Source: UBA5066 sp046331465
GTDB lineage: Bacteria > Acidobacteriota > Thermoanaerobaculia > UBA5066
DNA length: 64,000 nucleotides
NCBI GenBank assembly: GCA_046331465.1
Contig: JAXLQV010000003.1
Location: 1,240,001-1,304,000 of the forward strand
Direction of reading: 5' to 3'
Shown here: positions 56,597 to 64,000 of the stretch, piece after piece
Position numbering within the stretch: position 1 is the first letter of the stretch
Layout of the letters: each line of letters begins with the position of its first letter
The notes under the pieces: model-generated
The model's input: the letters and a program-made list of their open reading frames with translations, nothing else
Databases searched by the model: none
Told to the model about the DNA's origin: nothing
Translations under genes and position numbers: made by a program

Positions 56597-58445
56597 GGCC
56601 GCGGCGGCGCTCCTCGCCGCCGGCCTCCTCGACCTCTCCGCGGCACTCGCCGCGAGCCCCGCGGCGGTCGGGCCGGGAGGGACGTGGCTCCGCTACCCGC
56701 TCCCGGGCGCCGAGGTGAAGTCCCTCGCGGCCGAGGCGCGCGCGCCGGGCGTCTTCTACGCCGGCACCGCCCTCGGCGGCGTCTACCGCTCGACGGACGG
56801 AGGCCGGAGCTGGACCGCGCCGCCGGGCGGGGCGCCGTTCCCCGGCTACTCGGTCACCTCCCTCGTCCCCGACCCGCAGCGCGTCGGGACGGTCTGGGCG
56901 GGCCTCACGGGCGTCGTCAAGGGAGGGCTCCTCGTCCGCTCCGACGACGCGGCGCGCACGTGGTCCGTCGTGAGGCGATGGGAGGAACGCTCGGAGGCGC
57001 ACGTCGTCGCCGTCGCCGTCCTCAGGGGCCGGAAGGTCGTCGCCGTCGGCGGCGAGACGGGCCTCGAGGTCTCGGAGGACGGCGGCTCCACCTGGCGCCC
57101 GTCGCAGCCCCCTCTCGACCCGGGGAGCGGCGTCTCCTTCCTCGCGTTCCACCCGCTGAAGCCGGGCGTCCTCTACACCGGCTCGTACCGCCACCCGTTC
57201 CGCTCGACGGACCTGGGCCGCTCCTGGACGCGAATCGCCGGCGGGATGGTCGAGGACACGCAGGTCTTCCACCTCGACTTCTCGCCGACCGACCCGGACG
57301 ACATCTGGGCGGCGACCTGCGGCTGGGTCTATCGGACGACGGACGGCGCCGCGAGCTGGAAGCGCTACAAGGAAGGCCTCGCCGACCGGAGGACCCAGGT
57401 CGTCACGCGCGACCCGCGGAACCCGTCGCGCGTCCTCGCGGGGACGACGGGCGGGCTCTTCGAGAGCCTCGACGAGGGGAGGTCGTTCCGCCGCCTCTCG
57501 CGCGAGACGACGGTCGTCAACGCCCTCCTCTTCGACCCGGCGAACCCGTCCGCGCTCCTCGTGGCGACCGAGGCGGAAGGGGTGCTCCGGAGCGAGGACG
57601 GCGGCGTGACGCTCTCCGAGTCGAACGTGGGCCTTTCCGAGGCGCGCGTCTCGGCCGTCTCCGTCACCGCGTCGGGGGCGGTCGTCGTCGCGCGCGCGTC
57701 GGACGGCGGGAGCGGAGGCCTCTGGGAGCTCGAGCCGGTCTCGGGTCGGGCGGACCGCCTCGCCGCCTCGCCCCCGGCGACGGTCCGCGCCCTCCTCTCG
57801 AGCGGCGAGCGGGTCCTCGCGGGGACCCCCGACGGACTCTGGGTCGCGGCCGCCCCCGGGCAGCCCTTCGCGCGGGTCCTCGGCGTCCCGGTCCTCGGCT
57901 TCGCCGCCGGCCCCGGCCGCCTCTTCGCGGCGACGACCGAGGGGGCGTTCGAGTCGAGGGACGGCGGCTCCTCGTGGGGCCGCGTCGGGACGCTCCGCGC
58001 GAGGGTCGACGCCGTCATGTGGAGCCGGTCCGCCGGGAAGGCCGAGACTCTCGCGGTCCGCTCGTCGGGGAGGACGCTCTGGTGGAACGGGCGCGACTTC
58101 GGGCTCGACGCCGCGCGCGACGGCGCCCCCCGCGCGCTCTCCGGGGGCTTCGGCCGCCCGCGCGCCTCGGCCTACCGGGAGCCCGAGCCGATCGGCGTCG
58201 ACGTGGAGGCGGACAAGGGGCGGCTCCTCTACCGCGCCCCGGACGGCGGGCCCGACCTGCTCCTCGCGCTCCCGGAGCGAGGCCTCTACGTCGCGGGCTG
58301 GGCGGGCGACCCCCGGCGCGAGGCGGGCCTCTACCTCGCGACGATCGGGCGCGGCCTCTTCCGCTTCGTCCCGGCGCCGGCCTCCGCCGGAAACGCTCCG
58401 GCGGGCGGCGGCCCGGACGGCGACCTCAGCGCTCCGGCACGCTGA
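56577..58445 (+). CDS. Secreted BNR/VPS10-like beta-propeller protein
   Basis: A 622-residue exported protein with a signal peptide (AEAAAALLAAGLLDLSAALAA). Repeats with Asp-box motifs run through most of it: YRSTDGGRSW, VSEDGGSTWRPS, RSTDLGRSWTRI, ESLDEGRSF, RSEDGGVTL and ESRDGGSSWGRV. This gives a beta-propeller of the sialidase/YCF48/sortilin type. No catalytic residues could be assigned. It differs from the 1,388-residue BNR protein at 25-29 kb in lacking PKD and C-terminal duplicated domains. Its 3' end overlaps the convergent DUF192 gene by 20 bases. Confidence 0.8.
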   Translation: MRSLRAEAAAALLAAGLLDLSAALAASPAAVGPGGTWLRYPLPGAEVKSLAAEARAPGVFYAGTALGGVYRSTDGGRSWTAPPGGAPFPGYSVTSLVPDPQRVGTVWAGLTGVVKGGLLVRSDDAARTWSVVRRWEERSEAHVVAVAVLRGRKVVAVGGETGLEVSEDGGSTWRPSQPPLDPGSGVSFLAFHPLKPGVLYTGSYRHPFRSTDLGRSWTRIAGGMVEDTQVFHLDFSPTDPDDIWAATCGWVYRTTDGAASWKRYKEGLADRRTQVVTRDPRNPSRVLAGTTGGLFESLDEGRSFRRLSRETTVVNALLFDPANPSALLVATEAEGVLRSEDGGVTLSESNVGLSEARVSAVSVTASGAVVVARASDGGSGGLWELEPVSGRADRLAASPPATVRALLSSGERVLAGTPDGLWVAAAPGQPFARVLGVPVLGFAAGPGRLFAATTEGAFESRDGGSSWGRVGTLRARVDAVMWSRSAGKAETLAVRSSGRTLWWNGRDFGLDAARDGAPRALSGGFGRPRASAYREPEPIGVDVEADKGRLLYRAPDGGPDLLLALPERGLYVAGWAGDPRREAGLYLATIGRGLFRFVPAPASAGNAPAGGGPDGDLSAPAR

Positions 58446-58935
58446 GGTAGCGGAGGCGCGAGCCGCGGACGATCCCGTGGCGCTTCGCCTCCCCCGCGGT
58501 GACCTCGACGACCGTGTCGGCCGGGCCCGCCGAGGGGTAGGTCGGGCACGGGTCCGCCTCGCACGGCGGGACGTTCTCGAGCACGTCGACGACCGTCCCG
58601 TCCTTCCGCGTGAAGACCATGTCGAGCGCGAAGTGGCAGTTCTTCATCCAGAAGGAGCGGGGCTCCGGCGTGTCGAAGAGGAAGACCATCCCCGTGGACG
58701 GGGCGAGCGACTCGCGGAACATGAGCCCCTGCATGACCTGCTCCGGGGTCCGCGCGACCTCGAGGGCGAACGTCGCCCCGGACGGCAGGACGACGCGGGG
58801 CCCGGCCGCGGCGGGGGTCGGCGTGTCCGACGGGGCGGCGCCGCGCCCTCCCGTGCAGGCGGAGAGGAGGAGGGCGGCGACGAGGGCCGCCCGTCGCGCC
58901 TCACGCCTCGTCGACCGGGGGGCCGGGTTCGTCAT
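58426..58935 (-). CDS. DUF192 lipoprotein
   Basis: A 169-residue protein with a lipoprotein signal ending in the lipobox LLSACTG, so Cys27 or so is probably lipidated. The DUF192 domain follows (EVARTPEQVMQGLMFRESL, GMVFLFDTPEPRSFWMKNC, LDMVFTRKDGTVVDVLENV). DUF192 proteins are small beta-barrel proteins of unknown function. GAGGAGGAGGAG precedes the ATG. Its start lies 35 bases inside the end of the pilR-like gene, so it is the last gene of the pilus regulatory operon. Confidence 0.87.
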   Translation of the reverse strand: MTNPAPRSTRREARRAALVAALLLSACTGGRGAAPSDTPTPAAAGPRVVLPSGATFALEVARTPEQVMQGLMFRESLAPSTGMVFLFDTPEPRSFWMKNCHFALDMVFTRKDGTVVDVLENVPPCEADPCPTYPSAGPADTVVEVTAGEAKRHGIVRGSRLRYLSVPER

Positions 58936-60358
58936 AGGACTCCTCCTCCTCGTCGTGGCCGAGGCCGTACTTCTTGGCGTAGTAGCGGAACGACCGCTCC
59001 GACATCCCGACGAGCTTCGCCGCGTCCTTCCGGACGCCGTTCGCCCTCTCGAGCGCCTGCTGCATGAGGCGCTTGCCGATCCACTCGAGGTACGCCTCGA
59101 GGCGGAAGCTCTCGAGCGGAAGGTCGAACGGGCTCTGCATCGCCTCGGCCGGGACGCCGGCGGGCCGGAGGAAGCTCTCCGGAAGCGAGGCCGTCGTGAT
59201 GAGGCTCCCCGGCTCGAGGGCGACCGTCCGCTCGATGAGGTTCTCGAGCTCGCGGACGTTCCCGGGCCACGCGTGCGCCTCGAGGACGCGCATCGCCTCG
59301 GTCGTGATCTTCTTCTCGGCGATCCCCTGCTCGGCGGCGACCTGCCGGAGGAAGTGGCGGACGAGGAGCGAGATGTCCTCCCGCCGCTCGCGGAGCGGCG
59401 GGATCGGGAGCGGGATGACGGCGATCCGGTAGTAGAAGTCCTCGCGGAACGTCTTCTCGGAGACCATCTTCGCGAGGTCCTTGTTCGTCGCGCAGATGAT
59501 CCTCACGTCGACGGGCTCCTCGACGTTCCCCCCGACGCGGCGGACGACGCGCTCCTGGAGCGCGCGGAGGAGCTTCACCTGCATCGCGACCGAGGTCTCG
59601 CCGATCTCGTCGAGGAACAGCGTCCCCCCCTCGGCCTCCTTGAAGAGCCCCTTCTTCTCCTTCACGGCGCCCGTGAAGGCCCCCCTCTCGTGCCCGAAGA
59701 GCTCGGACTCGAGGAGGTTCTCGGGGAGGGCGCCGCAGTTGATCGAGACGAAGGGGCGCGCGGCGCGCGGCGAGCTCCGGTGGATCGCGCGCGCGATGAG
59801 CTCCTTGCCCGTCCCCGACTCGCCGGTGATGAGGACGGTGGAGGTCGTCCGCCCGATCCGCTCGATCATGTCGAAGACGGCCCGCATCCGGCGGGAGACT
59901 CCGATGAGGGGCCCGAGCGCGGGGCGCTCGTCGATCCGGGAGCGCAGGGCGACGTTCTCGTCGGAGAGCCGCTTGCGCTCGAGCGCCTTGCCGACGACGT
60001 GCTTGAGCTCCTCCACGTCGAACGGCTTGGAGATGTAGTCGTAGGCGCCCGCCTTCAGCGCCTCGATCGCCGTCTTCGTGGAGGTGTAGGCGGTGATCAT
60101 GACGACGGGCGTCTCGGCGCTCGTCTCGCGGGTCTTCCGGAGGATGTCGAAGCCCGTCCCGTCGGGCATCCTGAGGTCGGTGAGGACGAGGTCGGGCGAG
60201 GTCTCCTCGACGAGCCGGAGCCCGCCGGCGCAGGTCCCGGCGGTCCGGACCGAGTACCCCTCCTTCTCGAGGACGATCGAGAGCATCCCGGTGATCCCGG
60301 GCTCGTCGTCGACGATGAGGACGAGGGGCCCCGCGGGGCGCGACGCCTCGCCGGTCAC
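58901..60358 (-). CDS. pilR: PilR-like sigma-54-dependent response regulator
   Basis: A 485-residue NtrC-family activator. The receiver domain (residues ~12-125) has IVDDEP, the phosphoacceptor Asp in LVLTDLRMPDG and the KPF lysine. The AAA+ domain has Walker A GESGTGKE, the sigma-54 contact loop GAFTGA and the Walker B GGTLFLDEIGE. The Fis-type HTH is at the end (KDAAKLVGMSERSFRYYAKK). It activates sigma-54 promoters, probably pilin genes, in response to the PilS-like kinase encoded upstream, whose stop overlaps its start. Confidence 0.93.
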   Translation of the reverse strand: MTGEASRPAGPLVLIVDDEPGITGMLSIVLEKEGYSVRTAGTCAGGLRLVEETSPDLVLTDLRMPDGTGFDILRKTRETSAETPVVMITAYTSTKTAIEALKAGAYDYISKPFDVEELKHVVGKALERKRLSDENVALRSRIDERPALGPLIGVSRRMRAVFDMIERIGRTTSTVLITGESGTGKELIARAIHRSSPRAARPFVSINCGALPENLLESELFGHERGAFTGAVKEKKGLFKEAEGGTLFLDEIGETSVAMQVKLLRALQERVVRRVGGNVEEPVDVRIICATNKDLAKMVSEKTFREDFYYRIAVIPLPIPPLRERREDISLLVRHFLRQVAAEQGIAEKKITTEAMRVLEAHAWPGNVRELENLIERTVALEPGSLITTASLPESFLRPAGVPAEAMQSPFDLPLESFRLEAYLEWIGKRLMQQALERANGVRKDAAKLVGMSERSFRYYAKKYGLGHDEEEESYDEPGPPVDEA

Positions 60359-62070
60359 GAGAACGGCTCCGCGGCGAGGTCCCGCCCGGCCCCGGGCGCG
60401 GCGGCGTCTCCGAAGCCGCCGCTCGCGGCCGGCCCGGCGAGCGGGAGCGTGAGCGTGATCTCGGTCCCCTCCCCGGGCGCGCTCCTGACGCGGATCCGCC
60501 CCCCGTGCTCCTCGACGATCCGGTAGACGATCGCGAGGCCGAGGCCGGTCCCGCCCGGGACGGCGTGGGCGAACGGCGTGAAGAGGCGGTCCTGCTCGTC
60601 GCGGGACATCCCCTTCCCCTCGTCGGCGACCGTCACGCTCCAGGTCTCGTCCGCGGCGCGGGCCTCGAGGGCGAGCGTCCCCCCGCCCGGCATCGCGGCG
60701 ATCGCGTTCCGGATGAGGTTCCAGAAGACCTGCCGGAGCTGCCCGGGGTCGGCCCTCAGGGAGACGGACTCGGGCTGGAGCCGGAGCGTGACGCGGTGCC
60801 GGGAGGAGAGCTCGTCGCTGTGCGTCAGGAGCGTGACGACGTCGCGCAGCGCGGCGGCGGCGTCGACGGTCTCGATCGCCTGCTCGCGCGGCCGCACGTA
60901 CTTGAGGAAGTCCTCCAGGATCGAGGAGAGGCGGTGGGACTCCTGCACGGCGATCTCCATGAGCCGGCGCTCGGAGGAGCCGGGCGGCGCGCTCGCGGAG
61001 AGCACCTGGACCGAGCCCGAGATCGAGGCGAGCGGGTTCCGGATCTCGTGCGCGATCGCGGCGGCGAGCTCGCCGACGGCGGCGAGCTTCTCCTTGAGCC
61101 GGACCTCGCTCTCGAGCTTCTTCATCTCCGTCAGGTTCTGGAAGATCAGGATGCGGCCGGTGACGCGTCCCTCGCCGTCCCTGAGGGGCGTGACGGTCAC
61201 GCCGAAGTAGACCCCGGGGCCGAGCGGCGTTTGGTTCCCCTCGAAGCGGAGCACCTCGTTCCCGGGGCCCCGGTCGGACCGGAGGAGCTGCTGGGACACG
61301 AGGCCGGTCTCCCAGAGGGGCCGCCCGACGAGGTCCTCGGGGCGCCGGTGCAGGAGCTCGAGCGCGGGAGGGTTCGCGAAGGTGATCCGGTCGGAGAGGT
61401 CGGACGTGACGACGCCCGAGGACATCGACGCGAGGACCGAGGAGTGGAGGGCCTGCAGGCGCGCGACCTCCTCCTTGCGGCGCTCCGCGAGGAGCCGGGC
61501 GTCGCGCAGCTTCTCGGACGCCGCGGCGACGAGGAGCGCCGTCGCCGTGAACGCGCCGACGTTCGTGAGGACGTTCCCGGCGAGCTGGCCCCTCGTCCAG
61601 ACGCGGAGAGGGATCTCCTCGGTCGAGGGGGGCGGCAGGGCGCCCGAGTGCACGAGCTGGAGGAGGACCGCGTAGAAGACCGACGCGAGGCCGGCCGTCA
61701 CGAGGCCCCCGCCCCTCCCGAAGAGGAGCGTGCCGGAGACGACGACGGCGAGGTAGAGGAAGGTGAAGCCGGAGTCGGGCCCGCCGGAGACCCAGACGAG
61801 GCCGGTGACGACGGCGAGGTCGCCGAGGAGCTGGATGACCGCGTTGACGCCGGCGTCGACCCTCCCCAGCGTCGCGAGCGCGACGATGGAGGTCGAGTAG
61901 GCCGCCGCCGCGAGGTAGTAGATCGGGCTCAGCGGCAGCCAGATGCTGAACGTGAGCTGGATGAGGAGCGCCGAGACGAGGAGCGTCGAGACGACGACGA
62001 CCCGCGTCGCCAGGAGGCCCCGGAGGACTTCCGGTGCCGGGCGCGGGAGGACGCGCGCAGGGCTGCTCAC
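60355..62070 (-). CDS. pilS: PilS-like sensor histidine kinase
   Basis: A 571-residue membrane kinase with six hydrophobic segments in residues ~20-190, as in PilS. A PAS domain follows (SGVVTSDLSDRITFANPPAL). The HisKA domain has the phosphoacceptor in AAAIAHEIRNPLASISG. The ATPase domain has FWNLIRNAIAAMP (N box), DEGKGMSRD (G1) and GGTGLGLAIVYRIV (G2). GTG 62070 is chosen because TACAAT ends eight bases before it; the frame open further upstream shadows pilC. Confidence 0.92.
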   Translation of the reverse strand: MSSPARVLPRPAPEVLRGLLATRVVVVSTLLVSALLIQLTFSIWLPLSPIYYLAAAAYSTSIVALATLGRVDAGVNAVIQLLGDLAVVTGLVWVSGGPDSGFTFLYLAVVVSGTLLFGRGGGLVTAGLASVFYAVLLQLVHSGALPPPSTEEIPLRVWTRGQLAGNVLTNVGAFTATALLVAAASEKLRDARLLAERRKEEVARLQALHSSVLASMSSGVVTSDLSDRITFANPPALELLHRRPEDLVGRPLWETGLVSQQLLRSDRGPGNEVLRFEGNQTPLGPGVYFGVTVTPLRDGEGRVTGRILIFQNLTEMKKLESEVRLKEKLAAVGELAAAIAHEIRNPLASISGSVQVLSASAPPGSSERRLMEIAVQESHRLSSILEDFLKYVRPREQAIETVDAAAALRDVVTLLTHSDELSSRHRVTLRLQPESVSLRADPGQLRQVFWNLIRNAIAAMPGGGTLALEARAADETWSVTVADEGKGMSRDEQDRLFTPFAHAVPGGTGLGLAIVYRIVEEHGGRIRVRSAPGEGTEITLTLPLAGPAASGGFGDAAAPGAGRDLAAEPFS

Positions 62071-62078
62071 GTGCGCCG

Positions 62079-62084
62079 ATTGTA
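62079..62084 (-). promoter_or_regulatory. -10 hexamer, leaderless pilS
   Basis: TACAAT on the minus strand ends eight bases before GTG 62070, so pilS-pilR may have a promoter separate from pilC. Confidence 0.5.
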
Positions 62085-62111
62085 GCGGCCGGCGCCGCGG
62101 GAGAAACGGAA

Positions 62112-62133
62112 CGGGCGCCCCGGAGGGCGCCCG
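62112..62133 (-). terminator. Possible terminator after pilC
   Basis: CGGGCGCCC-CGGA-GGGCGCCCG; on the minus strand the stem is followed by TTCCGTTTCTCC. It lies about 60 bases past the pilC stop. Each arm is itself nearly palindromic, so other folds are possible. Confidence 0.4.
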
Positions 62134-62192
62134 CCGCGGCGATTCCCGCAGGAAGGCCCGCGGCGGGCCTCCCCGGCTCCGTCCGCCGGACT

Positions 62193-63398
62193 TCAGCCGA
62201 TCTTCGAGATGAGGTCGAACATCGGCATGTACATCGCGACGACGATCGTCCCGATGATCGTGCCGAGCATGGCGATCATGATCGGCTCCATCAGCTTCAT
62301 CAGGCCTTCGACCGCGTTGTCGACCTCTTCCTCGTAGAACTCGGCGATCTTCGAGAGCATCGCGTCGAGGGCGCCCGTCTGCTCGCCGACGCCGATCATC
62401 TGGACGACCATCGGCGGGAAGACCTTCGTCTCGGCGAGCGGCTCGGCGATGGTGCGGCCGGTCTCGACCGACTTCCTCACGAGCATGATCGCGTCCTCGA
62501 TGATCGCGTTCCCCGAGGTCTTCGCGGTGATCTCGAGGCCGTCGAGGATCGGGACGCCGGAGGAGGTCAGCGTCGCGAAGGTCCGGCAGAACCGGGCGAC
62601 GGCGATCTTCTTGAGGATGTCGCCGAGGACGGGCAGCTTGAGGAGGAGCCCGTCGATGACCCGGCGCCCCTTGTACGTCGTGTAGTAGCGCTTGAGGGCG
62701 AAGACGATCGCCGCGATGGCGGCGAGGATGAAGAGGAAGTAGCTCGCGAGGAAGTTCGACGCGGCGATGACCATCCGGGTCGGGAGCGGGAGCTGGGCGC
62801 CGAGGCCGGCGAACAGCGCGGCGAACGTCGGGATGACCTTCCAGAGGATGATCGCGACGACGAGGGCGGCCACGGTGAGGACCGAGACCGGGTAGATGAG
62901 CGCCGTCTTGACCTGGCCCTTCAGCTTGACCGCCTTCTCGATGTAGGTCGAGAGCCGGCGCAGGATGGTGTCGAGGATGCCGCCCGCCTCGCCGGCCGCG
63001 ATCATGTTGACGAAGAGGTCGTCGAAGGCGCGCGGGTGCTTGCGGAGGGCGTCGGCGAGGGAGGAGCCCGACTCCACGTCCTGGCGGACGGCGAGGATGA
63101 TCCGCTGGAACGCCTTGTCGTCCTGCTGGGTGCCGAGGATCTCGAGGCACTGGACGAGCGGGAGGCCCGCGTCGATCATGACCGAGAACTGGCGCGTGAA
63201 GATGGCGAGGCGCTTGGCCGCGACCTTCCCCGCGCCCATCTTCGGGACGGCGAACTCCTTGCCGCGCTCCTTGACGGAGGCGACCTCGATCTGGCGGCGC
63301 CTCAGGTCGGCGATCGCGAGGTCCTTCGAGTCGGCCGACAGGACGCCGCCGGTCATGACGCCCTGGCGGGTCTTCCCCTTCCAGACGAACTGGGCCAT
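62193..63398 (-). CDS. pilC: Type IV pilus inner-membrane platform protein PilC
   Basis: A 401-residue GspF-family protein that anchors pilus assembly and retraction motors. It starts AQFVWKGKTRQGVMTGG as usual for PilC. Two T2SSF domains are visible, with LAIFTRQFSVMIDAGLPLVQ and VARFCRTFATLTSSGVPIL at their starts. There are three membrane helices at about residues 170-190, 220-240 and 370-395. GGAGGGATAGAG precedes the ATG. pilT lies just upstream. Confidence 0.95.
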   Translation of the reverse strand: MAQFVWKGKTRQGVMTGGVLSADSKDLAIADLRRRQIEVASVKERGKEFAVPKMGAGKVAAKRLAIFTRQFSVMIDAGLPLVQCLEILGTQQDDKAFQRIILAVRQDVESGSSLADALRKHPRAFDDLFVNMIAAGEAGGILDTILRRLSTYIEKAVKLKGQVKTALIYPVSVLTVAALVVAIILWKVIPTFAALFAGLGAQLPLPTRMVIAASNFLASYFLFILAAIAAIVFALKRYYTTYKGRRVIDGLLLKLPVLGDILKKIAVARFCRTFATLTSSGVPILDGLEITAKTSGNAIIEDAIMLVRKSVETGRTIAEPLAETKVFPPMVVQMIGVGEQTGALDAMLSKIAEFYEEEVDNAVEGLMKLMEPIMIAMLGTIIGTIVVAMYMPMFDLISKIG

Positions 63399-63419
63399 CT
63401 CTATCCCTCCGGGTGGGCC

Positions 63420-64000
63420 TCAGGGCCGCCGGGCGGCGGCGCCCGCCGTCGGCGGCGCCGGCGCCTGCTGCCCCACGACGCCCGCGCCGCGGGCGATCAT
63501 CTCGGAGAGCTCGTCCGGCAACGACGACGTCGTCATGGCGAGCTCCTGGGTGATCACGCGGCGGTGGACGAGCGTGGCGAGCGCCTGGTTGAACGTCTGC
63601 ATCCCGTACTTGTTCTGTCCGGTCTGCATCATCGAGTAGATCTGGTGGAGCTTGTCCTCGCGGATCAGGTTCCGGATCGCGGGCGTCGGGATGAGGATCT
63701 CCATCGCGAGGCAGCGCCCCTTGCCCGACGACTTCGGCAGGAGCGTCTGGCAGAGGATCCCCTCGAGGACGAACGAGAGCTGCGCCCGCACCTGCGACTG
63801 CTGGCTCGCGGGGAAGGCGTCGATGATCCGGTTCATCGTCTGGACGGCGCTGTTCGTGTGGAGGGTCGCGAACGTGAGGTGGCCCGTCTCGGCGATCCGG
63901 AGCGCCGCCTCCATCGTCTCGAGGTCGCGCATCTCGCCGACGAGGACGACGTCGGGGTCCTCTCGGAGGACGGCCCGGAGCGCGTTCGGGAACGAGTGCG
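63420..64000 (-). CDS. pilT: PilT-type ATPase, 5' part cut by window edge
   Basis: The visible C-terminal ~193 residues run from HSFPNALRAVLREDPDVVLV through GEMRDLETME (Walker B/Asp region) and the His box AETGHLTFATLHTNSA to a Pro/Ala-rich end. QVRAQLSFVLEGILCQTLLP and IRNLIREDKLHQIYSMMQTG are PilT signatures and distinguish it from PilB. Walker A lies beyond the right edge. It is in the classic pilT-pilC-pilS-pilR order; the separate PilT-like gene at 19.6 kb is its paralogue. Confidence 0.92.
   Translation of the reverse strand, partial: HSFPNALRAVLREDPDVVLVGEMRDLETMEAALRIAETGHLTFATLHTNSAVQTMNRIIDAFPASQQSQVRAQLSFVLEGILCQTLLPKSSGKGRCLAMEILIPTPAIRNLIREDKLHQIYSMMQTGQNKYGMQTFNQALATLVHRRVITQELAMTTSSLPDELSEMIARGAGVVGQQAPAPPTAGAAARRP

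Noticed and set aside
60355..63150. A 931-codon kinase frame extending over pilC
   Set aside because: The part beyond 62070 is an out-of-frame translation of pilC, which has its own clear start, motifs and membrane helices.

Overview
The window is GC-rich bacterial DNA with two very different parts. Positions 1 to about 14,316 are the integrase-bearing part of a prophage or phage-derived integrative element. From the tRNA-Asn at 14,317-14,391 rightwards it is ordinary, densely packed chromosome. Housekeeping content (GluQ, TyrS, GlmU-GlmS, NadB-NadC, TruA, PcrA/UvrD), a menaquinone enzyme of the futalosine route (MqnD-like), a PilT-PilC-PilS-PilR pilus cluster, Ser/Thr kinase signalling and large secreted BNR/PKD proteins suggest a Gram-negative bacterium of acidobacterial type (perhaps Thermoanaerobaculia). 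Myxobacterium-like lineages are the main alternative. This placement is inference from gene content only.

Mobile part. A leftward phage operon runs from a sigma-70-like factor (6,256) through a small unknown protein, a prim-pol and its primase/helicase partner, a ParB-methyltransferase fusion and a 61-residue protein to small and large terminase subunits; the large subunit runs off the left edge. All seven junctions overlap. Upstream of the sigma gene are two near-identical palindromic operators with centres 21 bp apart. Next comes a leftward, lower-GC two-gene module (9,484 to 6,585): a protein starting Met-Gly, coupled to a 710-residue QueC-like PP-loop enzyme that ends in a winged-helix/coiled-coil module known from unrelated regulatory ATPases. 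This is the best candidate for an undescribed (probably anti-phage) system. A rightward cassette follows (DUF2924 protein, large serine recombinase, small HTH protein), then a convergent 461-residue protein of unknown function.

Chromosomal part. 14.5-20.8 kb: gluQ, a membrane glycosyltransferase-like protein, tyrA, tyrS and a PilT-type ATPase. 20.8-30.1 kb: protein kinase, FHA-like membrane protein, udk, a secreted TPR protein and a 1,388-residue secreted beta-propeller protein. 30.1-38.8 kb: Nudix, CrtI-like oxidoreductase, TPR protein, glmU, glmS, pcrA. 38.8-39.96 kb: a PadR repressor with a perfect palindromic operator, and a tiny lysine/alanine peptide gene with its own promoter, structured leader and tandem terminators. 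39.96-48.9 kb: mqnD-like gene, DUF4149-like protein, thioredoxin/TPR protein, truA, RsbW-like kinase, GT39-like protein, a nucleotidyltransferase/sugar-transferase fusion and OsmC. 48.9-55.3 kb: nadB-nadC, a DinB protein with a histone-like tail, and a reductase/methyltransferase/ketosynthase cluster. 55.4-64 kb: DUF4388, FmdB and BNR proteins, DUF192 lipoprotein, pilR, pilS, pilC and a partial pilT.

A window-wide pattern: many monocistronic or first genes lack a Shine-Dalgarno and instead carry a TANNNT-like hexamer 6-9 bases before a GTG, ATG or TTG start. This suggests frequent leaderless transcription, and it was used to choose several start codons.
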